Source of the DNA: Candidatus Poribacteria bacterium
GTDB taxonomy: Bacteria; Poribacteria; WGA-4E; WGA-3G
NCBI GenBank assembly: GCA_012270795.1
Contig: JAAXHO010000067.1
Coordinates: forward strand, 1 to 64,000
Reading direction: 5' to 3'
Length of the DNA: 64,000 nt
Position numbers and translations under genes: made by a program. The stretch's first letter is position 1. Each line of letters starts with the position of its first letter. The notes beneath the pieces were generated by a model, which saw only the letters and a list, made by a program, of their open reading frames with translations, was not told where the DNA came from and made no database searches. Below, piece after piece: positions 45,482-55,259 of this stretch.

Positions 45482-47092
45482 ATGAGAAATCGGATTTTTA
45501 CTATGACAATTGCAGGGCTCCTCAGCTGCTTGCTCATCGGAACGATTGCAGCAGTGAGTCATGCCGATTACGGATATTACGCGGACCGACTAAGCCGTGA
45601 GCATCGGGTCGCGAGTGATGTTGATGAATGGATTGAACGCGGCAACGCGACGATCACCGCAAGTCCTATCTTTGATGAAGGCATGCGGTTGACCGCCTGG
45701 GCAACTGCCAGACAAGATGTTGACAACTATGAATTTGCAATCGCCAGCGGTGTATACCTCTTTGAAATTCCACGTAGTGCAAAGTCTATAGAGATTCTTG
45801 TTCGCTATAAGGGTGAACCGAATGAATTTGAGATAAACGACAACTATGAACCGATTGCAGGACGCGTTTGGATTCGCAACATCAGACGAGAAGCAACAAG
45901 ACGCGGCTACAATGACCAAAACGCATCTGAAACACGATATGGTGACACCTTTGTACTGCGTGCAAAAAATCGTTCTGAAACGATCAAAATTCCAGCTATC
46001 GGGCACGTTGACAACGGATGGATGGAACTTCATGTCGTTGCTGAAGGTGGTGAACAACTTGATGTAGAATACATTGAGGTTACCACTTACCGCAGAGCAC
46101 CTAACGTGCGTGTCGTTCAACACTATACGCCTTCTTATCGTTGGCGGCACTGGAACCGATACACCTATCTCTACTTTTACGATGGTCCGATATTTTACTC
46201 CTCAGGCTACGACTCATACCTGTGTTGGAGTTATCCGGTCTACGATCATCGTTATCTCTCAATACGGACATACTATGGAGGTTACTTAGGTCGTTACCGC
46301 ACCTATCACCCAACCCGGTATTCGTATTACCACACACCTTACTATGGTGTTTACAGTAGAGGTACACCCGTATACCGTAAACGTACGCAGCTAAATCGGT
46401 GGAGTGCACAACACGATACAATCCGAAAACAGTATTCTCGGAGCCGGTTAGCAGTTCCTACTCGGACAGCAGAACGGACGCAAGTCCAAAATAATGTCCG
46501 TGTCATAATTGAAAACCACCGTGCCCAAGCACCACCACCAACGGAACGTGTAACGCGTTCAGATATAATTACGCAGAAACAACGAACTGCTATTGCAAGA
46601 ACAACCACGCGACAGAACGAAGCACAGCGGACATATAGTAGTCGTTCACGATTCTCAACCAGATCTTCTGATAGCCAACGGCGACCGCTCTTAAATTCAC
46701 GGGCAAATGTGAATACAGATAGAAGGAGTCCAACTTCGGTAACGGGAAGAAGTTCTCAGATATATAGACGATCAGTTTCTTCCTATTCAAATCGGTCAGG
46801 TTCTTCTTCCAGTTCACGTTATAGCAGTAGAAGCAGCTCAAATTCTACTTTACGCAGTAGTAGTACTGTTCGAACACAACCGCGAAGTTCGTCCGTTTCA
46901 TCATCAAGATCCACATCAACGCGAGCTAAAACACAAAGTGTGAGTCGTTCTTCGTCAAGTAGTTCACGGACTCGTCCAACGACTACATCACGAACATCAA
47001 CCAGATCGAGTTCTAGCAGCAGTGATGACGACGATGATGATAAAAACGACAATCGTAGTCGGACAACACAACGGATCAAGAGTAGAAGATAG
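45482..47092 (+). CDS. Secreted protein with Tyr-rich and Ser/Arg-rich C-terminal regions
   Basis: 536 residues. A signal peptide (about 1-29, ending VSHA) leads into a beta-rich domain to about residue 205. Residues about 205-300 are extremely rich in Tyr, Arg and His (HWNRYTYLYFYDG, YYGVYSRGTPVYRKR). From about 390 the protein is low-complexity Ser, Arg and Thr, ending in a run of seven or so Asp residues and a basic tail (RIKSRR). The composition suggests a secreted, disordered, possibly surface or DNA/polyanion-binding protein. AGGAGG lies 6 nt before the ATG. No family recognised. Confidence 0.75.
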   Translation: MRNRIFTMTIAGLLSCLLIGTIAAVSHADYGYYADRLSREHRVASDVDEWIERGNATITASPIFDEGMRLTAWATARQDVDNYEFAIASGVYLFEIPRSAKSIEILVRYKGEPNEFEINDNYEPIAGRVWIRNIRREATRRGYNDQNASETRYGDTFVLRAKNRSETIKIPAIGHVDNGWMELHVVAEGGEQLDVEYIEVTTYRRAPNVRVVQHYTPSYRWRHWNRYTYLYFYDGPIFYSSGYDSYLCWSYPVYDHRYLSIRTYYGGYLGRYRTYHPTRYSYYHTPYYGVYSRGTPVYRKRTQLNRWSAQHDTIRKQYSRSRLAVPTRTAERTQVQNNVRVIIENHRAQAPPPTERVTRSDIITQKQRTAIARTTTRQNEAQRTYSSRSRFSTRSSDSQRRPLLNSRANVNTDRRSPTSVTGRSSQIYRRSVSSYSNRSGSSSSSRYSSRSSSNSTLRSSSTVRTQPRSSSVSSSRSTSTRAKTQSVSRSSSSSSRTRPTTTSRTSTRSSSSSSDDDDDDKNDNRSRTTQRIKSRR

Positions 47093-47123
47093 AACTTTCG
47101 CATCGTTGGGTAAGCCAAAATAT

Positions 47124-47187
47124 ACAATGCCTTGTGCAATGTTGCGTGAGGCATTGTCAACAATAGCAAAGATGTTCTTATCTTTGC
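47124..47187 (+). terminator. Two consecutive hairpins after the Ser/Arg-rich gene
   Basis: ACAATGCCT/AGGCATTGT (47124-47132 with 47149-47157) and GCAAAGAT-GTTCTT-ATCTTTGC (47166-47187). They lie 32 bp past the stop. Neither has a strong T-run, so partial termination or RNA processing is as likely. Confidence 0.4.
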
Positions 47188-47209
47188 ATAGAATTAGAAA
47201 TTATAATTA

Positions 47210-47761
47210 ATGCGTATCTTATTGACTCTATTGATTTTATTTGCAAGTCTACAATTCTGTTATGCCGAAACGGTAGAAAACAGTAACGCTCCAATAGCAC
47301 AAGAAAAGCCGATAAGGTTAATTTCACCTGTTGGAAATATGGTGCGAGCCACTGTTTTTCCCGGTTGGGGTCAATTCCATAGCCGTAATTACTTCCGTGG
47401 CAGCTTGATATTACTCGGTATTGGTGGGTCGGCAGTTGGAGCATTTCTGGCACATCAATCCTTTGTACCGGCGTATGAAAACTACGAATCCCTTGCTTTT
47501 TATGAACCAGATGATACTAATGCAGTATTAGCAAGTTACGACAAGGCAAATCAGAAATATAAACTAAAAATGTTCTTTATTTACACTGGAATAGGACTTT
47601 GGGCATACAGTATTATCGATTCTTATGTGAGTGCAAACTTATATAATGCAAACTCACAAATTCGTTCAATTCAAGAGGATGCAGAACAGATAGAAAAATT
47701 GGGACTCCAAGTTGGAATCACCCCATCACGCCTCTATTTAGGAGTCGTTAAAACATTTTAA
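47210..47761 (+). CDS. Small membrane protein, DUF5683-like
   Basis: 183 residues with a signal peptide (about 1-19, ending CYA) and two further hydrophobic segments (LILLGIGGSAVGAFLA and FFIYTGIGLWAYSIIDSYV). The motif VFPGWGQFHSRNYFRGS is the proline-glycine-GQ signature of DUF5683-type proteins of the bacterial envelope. Function unknown. It is 17 bp upstream of a lipoprotein gene, so they probably form one unit. Confidence 0.7.
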   Translation: MRILLTLLILFASLQFCYAETVENSNAPIAQEKPIRLISPVGNMVRATVFPGWGQFHSRNYFRGSLILLGIGGSAVGAFLAHQSFVPAYENYESLAFYEPDDTNAVLASYDKANQKYKLKMFFIYTGIGLWAYSIIDSYVSANLYNANSQIRSIQEDAEQIEKLGLQVGITPSRLYLGVVKTF

Positions 47762-47778
47762 TTTGGAGATGAAAAATT

Positions 47779-48342
47779 ATGTTAAGTTATATAGCAAAAA
47801 TTATATGTGTGCTTATCCTAATAGCAAGTTTGATTGGGTGCGGCGATGTAGATAAGTTAAATCAAATTCCACCCGAGGATCGATTGGCAATTAACAGCGT
47901 ATTGAAACGATGGAGAGAAGGATATGAAACTGAAGACGTGGAAACTTATATGAGTGCTTATTGGACTGAAGGTTTCCGCTACGTTTCGGACATGGGAACG
48001 GATGGGGATACGACAGATGACCTGGAGTTCGACGATATTCGAGATGAACGGGATGCAGCAATACGCGTTTTTACTCGTTTTCAGGATATAGAGATAGAAC
48101 TTTCTGTCCCACCCGAGATTGAAATTTATGAAGATGGCATAAAAGCTGAAGTGCGAAATCACTACCGAATTCAAGGCTTCGTCGCAGACGGTGAGTCACT
48201 TGAAGGTGGATTTACCGGTTGGTTCGCAGAAGGTGACAACCTGTTTATCTTCGAAAAAAGGGAAGATGAATGGCGTATCACCGAATGGCATGATGAAGCT
48301 TTCAACGATGAAGAAATTCGCCTTGCTAACAATCTGAACTAA
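47779..48342 (+). CDS. NTF2/SnoaL-like lipoprotein
   Basis: 187-residue predicted lipoprotein with lipobox LIGC (C21). The mature part begins with a helix (DRLAINSVLKRWREGYETED) and continues with strands ending FIFEKREDEWRITEWHDEAF, the layout of NTF2-like (SnoaL, DUF4440-type) domains. An acidic insertion (DGDTTDDLEFDD) near residues 75-85 is notable. No catalytic role can be assigned. GGAG precedes the ATG. Confidence 0.72.
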   Translation: MLSYIAKIICVLILIASLIGCGDVDKLNQIPPEDRLAINSVLKRWREGYETEDVETYMSAYWTEGFRYVSDMGTDGDTTDDLEFDDIRDERDAAIRVFTRFQDIEIELSVPPEIEIYEDGIKAEVRNHYRIQGFVADGESLEGGFTGWFAEGDNLFIFEKREDEWRITEWHDEAFNDEEIRLANNLN

Positions 48343-48403
48343 TGTAAAGAATAATTGAAAGGAGAACAATTTTCACTCGATTCTTCAATGAAAATTGATA
48401 TGC

Positions 48404-49810
48404 ATGCTTCAAAAAGAGGAACCGTTACGAGACTATATTCAGTTTATACGGAAGTACGCTTTTGTTATCTGCTTATGCACATTCTTGGTTTTAGGAACTG
48501 CTCTTGTAATATCACTACGTATTCCTAAAACCTATTCTGCATCAACGCTGTTGCGCCTCATTCAATCCAATACAACCTCCCCTATCTCCTCCACGAATAT
48601 CTTCCAGACAGTCCTATCCGGTGGTGTCGACCGTAGGGAAATGTCAACAATCAGCAAAAGGTTTACTACAGAGTCTATGCTCAACGCAGCAGTCCAAAAC
48701 CTTGAAGATAAAGAATACAGTGGGATACAGCATCTTCCAAGTGTAGGACAGCTCAAACAGAAACTAAAGGCACAAATAGATCCAGAGGCAGACTACATTG
48801 AAGTGTCAATTGAATTGTCCGAGGCAGAAGGGGGAGAACGAAATGCAGCACTTTTGGTTAACCAACTCGCACGAGACATGCAAACGTTACGAAGCGAGAA
48901 TGAAAAAACCAGAGTAGCAAAACATCAAAAGTTTCTACAACAGAAACGTGTAGAAGTCGATCAAGAAATACAAGAACTCACGGACGAAATCCTAACCTTC
49001 GTTAAAGAAAACGAAAGTCCAGAGACTTGGTACCCAAGATTAGCAAGTTTACTCGAACAACACCGAAATCTGCAAGAACGACTCGGTTTAGCTGAACAAA
49101 CTCTTGATACTGCAAAACGTAGACTGACACATCTAAATTCCTATCAAAAAACACTACCGAAACAGACACAAATCTCTGAAACACAAAGCCATAACCCACA
49201 ATGGTTAAGCCAACGTGAAAAACTACTTGAACTGGAAACCCAACGTATCGGGGATGAGAAAAAGGCAGGTAAAAGTTCACATGAAATTAGTGGACTCAAC
49301 GCACAAATTGAGTTTATTCAACGAGAAACTAAAAAAACACCGCAGCTGACTTCTGTTGCAACTTACGGCACTTCTGCACACTATACATACATACAGAATC
49401 AATTAATTGAGTTACCGCCAACCATTGAGAGTTCTGAAAATGAAACAAAACGACTGAACGAAGAACTGCAAAAAACTAGAAACCAACTGGATACATTGCT
49501 TAATCAAATTCCAGGAAATCAACATACATTCACGCAGCTGCGCGCTAAAATTGAACTCGCGGGGAGCATCAAAGAAGAAATTGAAAAAAGGTATCTTGAG
49601 TCTGAAATTCTCAGCGCAGACTCCAACATGCTCCCAACACAAAAAGGTGGAATAGAAATCGTTGATACTGCAGTTCCAAGAAAGATCCCAACTAGTCCCC
49701 AATTTAGACTGATCGTTATGCTGTCAGGAATTATTGGATTATGTTTTGGCGTTACCCTTGCATTACTCATAGAGTTTGTTAACCATTCTCGCAACAACCC
49801 ATCCCGTTGA
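48404..49810 (+). CDS. Wzz/GumC-like polysaccharide co-polymerase
   Basis: 468-residue inner-membrane protein with helices near the N-terminus (about 18-40) and C-terminus (about 435-458) enclosing a long periplasmic coiled coil, the plan of Wzz and GumC proteins that set chain length or export of surface polysaccharides. The N-terminal segment LRIPKTYSASTLLRL and the C-terminal VDTAVPRKIPTSPQFRLIVML with its Pro-rich motif before the last helix are diagnostic. There is no cytoplasmic tyrosine-kinase domain. No glycosyltransferases adjoin. The start is chosen at ATG 48404; the frame extends three codons to a TTG. Confidence 0.85.
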   Translation: MLQKEEPLRDYIQFIRKYAFVICLCTFLVLGTALVISLRIPKTYSASTLLRLIQSNTTSPISSTNIFQTVLSGGVDRREMSTISKRFTTESMLNAAVQNLEDKEYSGIQHLPSVGQLKQKLKAQIDPEADYIEVSIELSEAEGGERNAALLVNQLARDMQTLRSENEKTRVAKHQKFLQQKRVEVDQEIQELTDEILTFVKENESPETWYPRLASLLEQHRNLQERLGLAEQTLDTAKRRLTHLNSYQKTLPKQTQISETQSHNPQWLSQREKLLELETQRIGDEKKAGKSSHEISGLNAQIEFIQRETKKTPQLTSVATYGTSAHYTYIQNQLIELPPTIESSENETKRLNEELQKTRNQLDTLLNQIPGNQHTFTQLRAKIELAGSIKEEIEKRYLESEILSADSNMLPTQKGGIEIVDTAVPRKIPTSPQFRLIVMLSGIIGLCFGVTLALLIEFVNHSRNNPSR

Positions 49811-49971
49811 ATTCTATCTGCACATCTTACACCTACCTGAGCCAATCTTATGTCAAACCATATTCTTTAAAAACGGTTGTCAAATAATCGTTGAAAAAAA
49901 ATGGTATTTATTATATGATTTGTTCTAAGGTATTATAAAATAAGATCTTTTTTCATTTTTTGGTCAAATAG

Positions 49972-50000
49972 TTGACAAAAAATGAAATATTTGTTATGAT
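49972..50000 (+). promoter_or_regulatory. Promoter of the large beta-barrel lipoprotein gene
   Basis: TTGACA (49972-49977), 17 bp, TATGAT (49995-50000), with TG one base ahead of the -10 (TGTTATGAT). The predicted transcript has an unusually long leader of roughly 315 nt before the ATG at 50322. Confidence 0.7.
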
Positions 50001-50013
50001 AAGCAGTTAACAA

Positions 50014-50042
50014 GTGTATTGTGTAATACTATCACAATACAC
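50014..50042 (+). promoter_or_regulatory. Leader hairpin near the transcription start
   Basis: GTGTATTGTG (50014-50023) and CACAATACAC (50033-50042) form a perfect 10-bp stem with a 9-nt loop. It begins about 7 nt after the predicted start of transcription and could protect the 5' end or be an operator. The rest of the leader (50043-50321) shows no known riboswitch pattern. Confidence 0.55.
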
Positions 50043-50321
50043 CTCTTAATTATGAAATGAAACCCCCCACAAATTCACATACTTAATAATAGGTGGAAAG
50101 CGGTGAGCACAGATATAAAAAACTTTTTACAATCTAACCTAATCTGATTCATCGTTAGATCAAAACGGATATATTTCTTGTTTGTTTATATATCTCAAGA
50201 ATTTCAATTCATATTAAGTTTTTCGGATCCGTGACATTCAATACTTAGTAGCAAACTCTATTCACTAAGGTGAGTGTCTGATATCCGAAACAATTATTTC
50301 CTAAGGAGGAATACTAAAATA

Positions 50322-53300
50322 ATGAACAAGTTAAAACGAGTAACTAATGTTTTGCTTGTAGCGTCTTGCTTCCTATGTGGGATTGTGCTATACGGATGTG
50401 GTGCACAAAGTTTAGGACCGCAAGAACCACTCTTGCCTACAATTGATGGAGACTCAAAATTCTCTGATCGATTCCAATTAGAAGAGGAACCACAGTTCTT
50501 CTACGACCTTTTTGGTAAAGAACTTCTGGAAGGTAGTGAGGTCTACAATTACCGTGAACGAAAAGCATTCAATCAGAACGGTGAACTGGTTGTCGGTTGG
50601 ACAGGACAACTTGACAGTGAAAGATTCTCAGCACAGTTAGACCGTACTATCTTGACTGAAGATTCCTTTCGAGGTAGATATAATGAGTTTGCCATCGGTG
50701 ACCATATGCGTCTAAAACCATCAACATTATTTCCAAATAGATATATAATTTACAAAACAGAATTTGATGGTTTTCGCTGGGATGTTTCCTTTGCACAAGA
50801 ACGACACCTATTTACACTCATCAACTCACGTATTTCTAACCCTGTTCAACTTACAGAAGGTGCTGCGAACCTCGCTCCAACCCTTGGACGTCGAAATGGG
50901 TTCAATGAAGATGCAAATGTCAGACATATTGAAAACGCGCGCCTGATCGGGTTTAGAGGACAAGGACTTTTAGGGGATATTTTCCGTGTTGGATTCACTT
51001 ATGTGAATTTGCATAAAGAACACCCCGAACGTGTTGAAAACCCACTGATGGGAACCGTGGCGAATACTCCGCCAGAGATGATTACAGCTGTATTCCGAGA
51101 CGACTCACCTGAAGATAATCACTATTACGTGTCCAACAACCCTAACGATACATCGTTCATCAACAGCAGAGATTTAGGACAAATTGACGGTGGTAGGGTT
51201 AACGAGTTATTCGTAAGTAATTTTAAAGGTGGTGTTGGTGCAGCTGTCAATAAAATGGATATTACCATCGTCACACAATCACTTGAACCTGTTCCTGAAG
51301 GTTTGTCTGAGGAAGAATCAGAAGCGTTTGAACCGGGACTCCTTGCTGAACAAACACATACCATTACAGTTTTAGCCACTGACGTATATCCCAGTGGGCA
51401 CCCCAATAGTGGTGAACCCAAAATTGCACCTGTTTCTGATACGGATGTTGTTCGCACACCCGAAGACATCGTCAGACCAGTTATAGGCGAATGGAAAATC
51501 GTTGAAGGGTTTAACAAGATGAAGTATGACCTTGTAATTACTCAACTTCACAACGAATTTCCTAACATCTTCGTTGAGCCAGTCGATCCACGTACCGTGA
51601 AATCAGTTGTCTTCAAAATGACTGTTGCCGGTGATTACAATATCGCTTTTATCGGATTTAGTGAGGCGAACGCCGCAGCATCAGATGCCGACATCCAAGA
51701 ATGGATAAAGACTGAAGACGGCCACATCCGAATGCCATTTCGCGACATCATTGAAGCACCAGGTAACTACGGGCAGTCACCAGACTATGTCAGCAATAGG
51801 GAAACTCTTGCCGATGACCCAGGTTCATGGGAAGATGAAGGAAGACCTCGTAAAGTTACATACAGATACGGGGCAGCACGGGCAGCCGTTCTATACGGAC
51901 TCGATCTTGAAGGAACCGTCGGTAATGTCTTTATAAGAGCACATTACTCTATCAACGGAAAATACAAACAGTATCCTACTATTCCAAGAGATAAAGTGGG
52001 ATTTAGCCGAATCACACCCGAAATTGTAACTGAAGAGGGGACAGAGACAACTGGTATACAAATTGATCCTGATACCAATTTACCTGTTGATGGAAACGGT
52101 ATCCCTACATACTCCGAAACTGAAGGGGAACGTTTTGAAGCAATGCTTGGTGGGGATGGGACTGATACAGATGGAGATGGCGAACTTGGAAGAGAAACCG
52201 CATGGTTCCTCAATCTAAAATCGCGATTTGGAAAACTATACCTTGAAGGCGCGTTTTATCATATAGATCCAGGGTATACGACAACCTATTTAGACTTCGG
52301 TTCTAATAGCGACCGTGACCAACCTTACAACCTTCCAAGAACACAAATATCAATAGCCGAACGCTCTCCATGGGATGTAGAGAATTATGCTCTCATTGAA
52401 GATGATGATGATGATGATGATTGGCCTGATGATGATGACTTTGATGGGGTCCTGCCCCGCGCCGACGACAGAGATCAAAACGGTATATTAGACTACCAAG
52501 AAGATTTTTTGATCTTTGAAGCAGATCCACCGATTTTTACTGACCTCATCGATCTGAATAACAACGGCACAATCGATTCGCTCGAAGATGATTTTGAACC
52601 ACAATACGAATACGGAATTGACCGTGAAGGATATCATCTCACAGCAGAATATGACCTACTTGATAACTTGTCGCTTCAAGCGGGATGGTTAAACGAAAGC
52701 GAAATCTCAAGTCGCCGCAAGAATGATTCCAAATACATGCATATCACTTACCAACGTGATATTCCTGATTTTGGAACGGTCTTATTCCAAAACCGACTTG
52801 TACGGGTTATGGATGATATTCCAGATTATACCATCACATTACGTGTCGGTGAATTGGAAGAGGTCCAAATTACTGACGAACTTGATTACAACAACGCACT
52901 TGTCAATACAGCAACGCTGCAATTTCTCTATACCGCAGTACCAAACTTGACACTGGAAACGAAAATCCTACTCGTTAATCAAAGACAGTATCAACCAGAT
53001 GAAGACAGTGCAGTGTTTTTAGACATTCCGATTGAAGAAGGCAACCCTGATGATCTCAATGATGATCTGTTTACAACAGACGATCGCGTTGATTTCTTAG
53101 TACCTGACCGACAGGTACGTACAAGTGGACAAAGAAGGGAATATCCTTTCTATCCTGATCACGGTATTAATGCACTTGACGATACGGATGTAGGGCTAAT
53201 CTATGACGTTGATAACTGGATAGCACGTCGTTATCCAGATCGCAACATACGGAGCCAACAGGTCATCTTCAAAGCAAGATATGAAATCCCGCTTGGAGAT

Positions 53301-53861
53301 TTGCCATTCATGAATTTGATTGGTGAAGATTTTACGTTGACACCTATGGTTAAGTATATCTGGGATCGTGGTCTGGATGGAAGGGAAAGAGGAACAGCAC
53401 TACAAGTTCCCCGTGTTGCTACCGATGGTGACATAGATTTGGGTGAACCCGAGTTGTGGGCTCCACCTGAAGGAATTAACCCCCGTTTCTCCGCACCATT
53501 AAGCAATGAAGCAATTGAATATCTAAGGTTTAATCGTAGTAGTCGGGAAGACATCTTCGGTGTACGCCTTGATTATCAATTTACCCAACGTATGAACATT
53601 CTCGGTGGTTTCCAATATAGGAAGTTTTCTAACCGAGATAATGATTACAAAAATTATCTAAGGTTTTTCCCAGCTGATGAACGAGTACCAATCTTATTCC
53701 GACCAGACTTGCGGACTCGTATTTTTGAAATTCAAGCTATTAACAGAGGTGAATGGCTCGGGTTCAATATCGTCATCCTTGCAGGATATCGTAGGACTAC
53801 AATATTGCTGCAAAACACAACGAGTAATACAACGTTCGTCAGAGCGATGATGGGTTTCTAA
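50322..53861 (+). CDS. Large predicted outer-membrane beta-barrel lipoprotein
   Basis: 1179 residues from ATG 50322, with a lipoprotein signal (LYGC, C26). Most of the protein alternates polar and hydrophobic residues as in beta-barrels (FRWDVSFAQERHLFTLIN, FRVGFTYVNLHKE, LYLEGAFYHIDPGYTTTYLD), and it ends in a terminal phenylalanine (RAMMGF), the usual outer-membrane insertion signal. Two aspartate-rich insertions, near residues 610-620 (GTDTDGDGELG) and 693-725 (a run of Asp, then DRDQNGILDYQEDF and DLNNNGTIDSLEDDF), look like calcium-binding dockerin or EF-hand loops. No TonB box or plug is evident. AAGGAGG lies 12 nt upstream of the ATG. It is followed by a strong terminator. Function unknown. 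Confidence 0.8.
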   Translation: MNKLKRVTNVLLVASCFLCGIVLYGCGAQSLGPQEPLLPTIDGDSKFSDRFQLEEEPQFFYDLFGKELLEGSEVYNYRERKAFNQNGELVVGWTGQLDSERFSAQLDRTILTEDSFRGRYNEFAIGDHMRLKPSTLFPNRYIIYKTEFDGFRWDVSFAQERHLFTLINSRISNPVQLTEGAANLAPTLGRRNGFNEDANVRHIENARLIGFRGQGLLGDIFRVGFTYVNLHKEHPERVENPLMGTVANTPPEMITAVFRDDSPEDNHYYVSNNPNDTSFINSRDLGQIDGGRVNELFVSNFKGGVGAAVNKMDITIVTQSLEPVPEGLSEEESEAFEPGLLAEQTHTITVLATDVYPSGHPNSGEPKIAPVSDTDVVRTPEDIVRPVIGEWKIVEGFNKMKYDLVITQLHNEFPNIFVEPVDPRTVKSVVFKMTVAGDYNIAFIGFSEANAAASDADIQEWIKTEDGHIRMPFRDIIEAPGNYGQSPDYVSNRETLADDPGSWEDEGRPRKVTYRYGAARAAVLYGLDLEGTVGNVFIRAHYSINGKYKQYPTIPRDKVGFSRITPEIVTEEGTETTGIQIDPDTNLPVDGNGIPTYSETEGERFEAMLGGDGTDTDGDGELGRETAWFLNLKSRFGKLYLEGAFYHIDPGYTTTYLDFGSNSDRDQPYNLPRTQISIAERSPWDVENYALIEDDDDDDDWPDDDDFDGVLPRADDRDQNGILDYQEDFLIFEADPPIFTDLIDLNNNGTIDSLEDDFEPQYEYGIDREGYHLTAEYDLLDNLSLQAGWLNESEISSRRKNDSKYMHITYQRDIPDFGTVLFQNRLVRVMDDIPDYTITLRVGELEEVQITDELDYNNALVNTATLQFLYTAVPNLTLETKILLVNQRQYQPDEDSAVFLDIPIEEGNPDDLNDDLFTTDDRVDFLVPDRQVRTSGQRREYPFYPDHGINALDDTDVGLIYDVDNWIARRYPDRNIRSQQVIFKARYEIPLGDLPFMNLIGEDFTLTPMVKYIWDRGLDGRERGTALQVPRVATDGDIDLGEPELWAPPEGINPRFSAPLSNEAIEYLRFNRSSREDIFGVRLDYQFTQRMNILGGFQYRKFSNRDNDYKNYLRFFPADERVPILFRPDLRTRIFEIQAINRGEWLGFNIVILAGYRRTTILLQNTTSNTTFVRAMMGF

Positions 53862-53870
53862 ATACATTTT

Positions 53871-53932
53871 GTGAGTTTGCTGGACATTCACTTGAGCTCC
53901 AGCAAACTCACATAGAGTTTTTGAGTTTTTGC
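53871..53932 (+). terminator. Rho-independent terminator
   Basis: GTGAGTTTGCTGGA (53871-53884) and TCCAGCAAACTCAC (53898-53911) make a perfect 14-bp stem with a 13-nt loop, 9 bp after the stop codon. T-rich tracts (GAGTTTTTGAGTTTTT) follow. Confidence 0.8.
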
Positions 53933-54135
53933 AGACTTGTCTTTTTATGTTTCATGCTTATGAAAACGTAACTTTGTATTCATTGAGGTGTTTAATTAAG
54001 AAGAACTGACTTCATAGGTTCAGTAGACCACCGACTTGAATGTGGAAACTCTGTGTGATAAGGTCTTAGTTCTACAAATAAAAAAAAGAAATTTATTGCC
54101 GAATTGGCAAATTACCTAAAGGAGAATTAGTACGA

Positions 54136-55203
54136 ATGAATCGTTTAAGTTCGATTTTTATGTTAGTTGCTTGCCTGTTTATGTCTGTTGGCATTGTTGC
54201 GGCACAAGAAGAAGCATCAGAAGAACCAGAAGTTATTGAACCGGGTGTTGGTGCGGAGGATGCATCCGATACCGACACCCTTGGTGATAGAGCAACTATT
54301 AAAGGTGAAGTTGTTGATACTTCCACCGATCTGAACCCTATTGAGGGTGTAACGGTTACAATTGTGCGTGGTATTGACGAGCAAGAATTTACGACGACAA
54401 CTGATAAAGACGGTGCCTATTCAATGACGGATCTGGACCCCGGACGTTACACCATTAGTTATACTAAAGAAGGTTATGGAAAACGAGTCGGAAAATCTAA
54501 GGTTCTCGCCCCAGGTGGTGAAATATTTGACCGAACCAAAATGAGAAAAAAAGATAATATCATCTCATTTTTCCAGAAATTCGGTTTTGTATTCTATCCA
54601 TTAGCTATCTGTTCTGTTGTCGCATTAACCTTCATTATTGAAAGACTTTTCACGTTTGTTAGAAGCCGTTCACGAATTGGGACTGAACAGTTCATCGCAA
54701 GCATCGCAGACTCATTGCGAAAAGAAAACATTATGGAAGCTGTCTCAACTTGTGAAGAAGCAGGCGGACCACTTGCCAATGTCCTAAAAGCTGGACTACT
54801 GAGATACAGTCAAGCACAGATTGAGGAACGCGATATTACGAAAGAAGAAATTCAAGAAGCTATTGAAGAAGCAAGTCTCCTTGAAATTCCTGAATTAGAA
54901 CGAAATCTACCCGTCCTCGGAACAGTTGCTGTGGTTTCACCACTATTTGGACTATTGGGAACTGTTACTGGTATGATTACTGCCTTTACAACTATCGCCC
55001 TTGAAGGGACTGGTGATCCACAACAACTTGCCGAAGGTATTTCACAAGCACTCCTAACAACTGCTGGCGGTTTAACAATTGCTATCCCTTGTTTGATTTT
55101 CTTCCAACTCTTTGATAGTTGGGTCAACCGACACATGGTTGAAATCTCACAGGTCTCAACTGAAATCGTAAACCAGTTGATTGTAGGTGATGCAAACGCT
55201 TAA
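54136..55203 (+). CDS. ExbB/TolQ-type proton channel with N-terminal regulatory-like domain
   Basis: 355 residues. A signal peptide (about 1-23, ending VAAQ) and an acidic linker are followed by a carboxypeptidase regulatory-like beta-sandwich (about residues 54-128: IKGEVVDTSTDLNPIEGV, DKDGAYSMTDLDPGRYTISY). The MotA/TolQ/ExbB domain then runs to the end, with the first helix about 145-170 and the conserved channel region LPVLGTVAVVSPLFGLLGTV with GMITAFTTIA, then ISQALLTTAGGLTIAIP. ExbB uses proton motive force with ExbD to energise envelope processes. The added extracytoplasmic domain is unusual. AAAGGAG precedes the ATG; two exbD genes follow. Confidence 0.9.
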   Translation: MNRLSSIFMLVACLFMSVGIVAAQEEASEEPEVIEPGVGAEDASDTDTLGDRATIKGEVVDTSTDLNPIEGVTVTIVRGIDEQEFTTTTDKDGAYSMTDLDPGRYTISYTKEGYGKRVGKSKVLAPGGEIFDRTKMRKKDNIISFFQKFGFVFYPLAICSVVALTFIIERLFTFVRSRSRIGTEQFIASIADSLRKENIMEAVSTCEEAGGPLANVLKAGLLRYSQAQIEERDITKEEIQEAIEEASLLEIPELERNLPVLGTVAVVSPLFGLLGTVTGMITAFTTIALEGTGDPQQLAEGISQALLTTAGGLTIAIPCLIFFQLFDSWVNRHMVEISQVSTEIVNQLIVGDANA

Positions 55204-55259
55204 TCACACGTTGGGCGAGATTTGTAACTCGCCCTTTTCTACAAAAATGGAGATATGAA

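Noticed and set aside
52402-52440. GAT triplet tract considered as a regulatory microsatellite
   Set aside because: It is in frame and encodes the Asp-rich insertion of the barrel lipoprotein; no other role is indicated.
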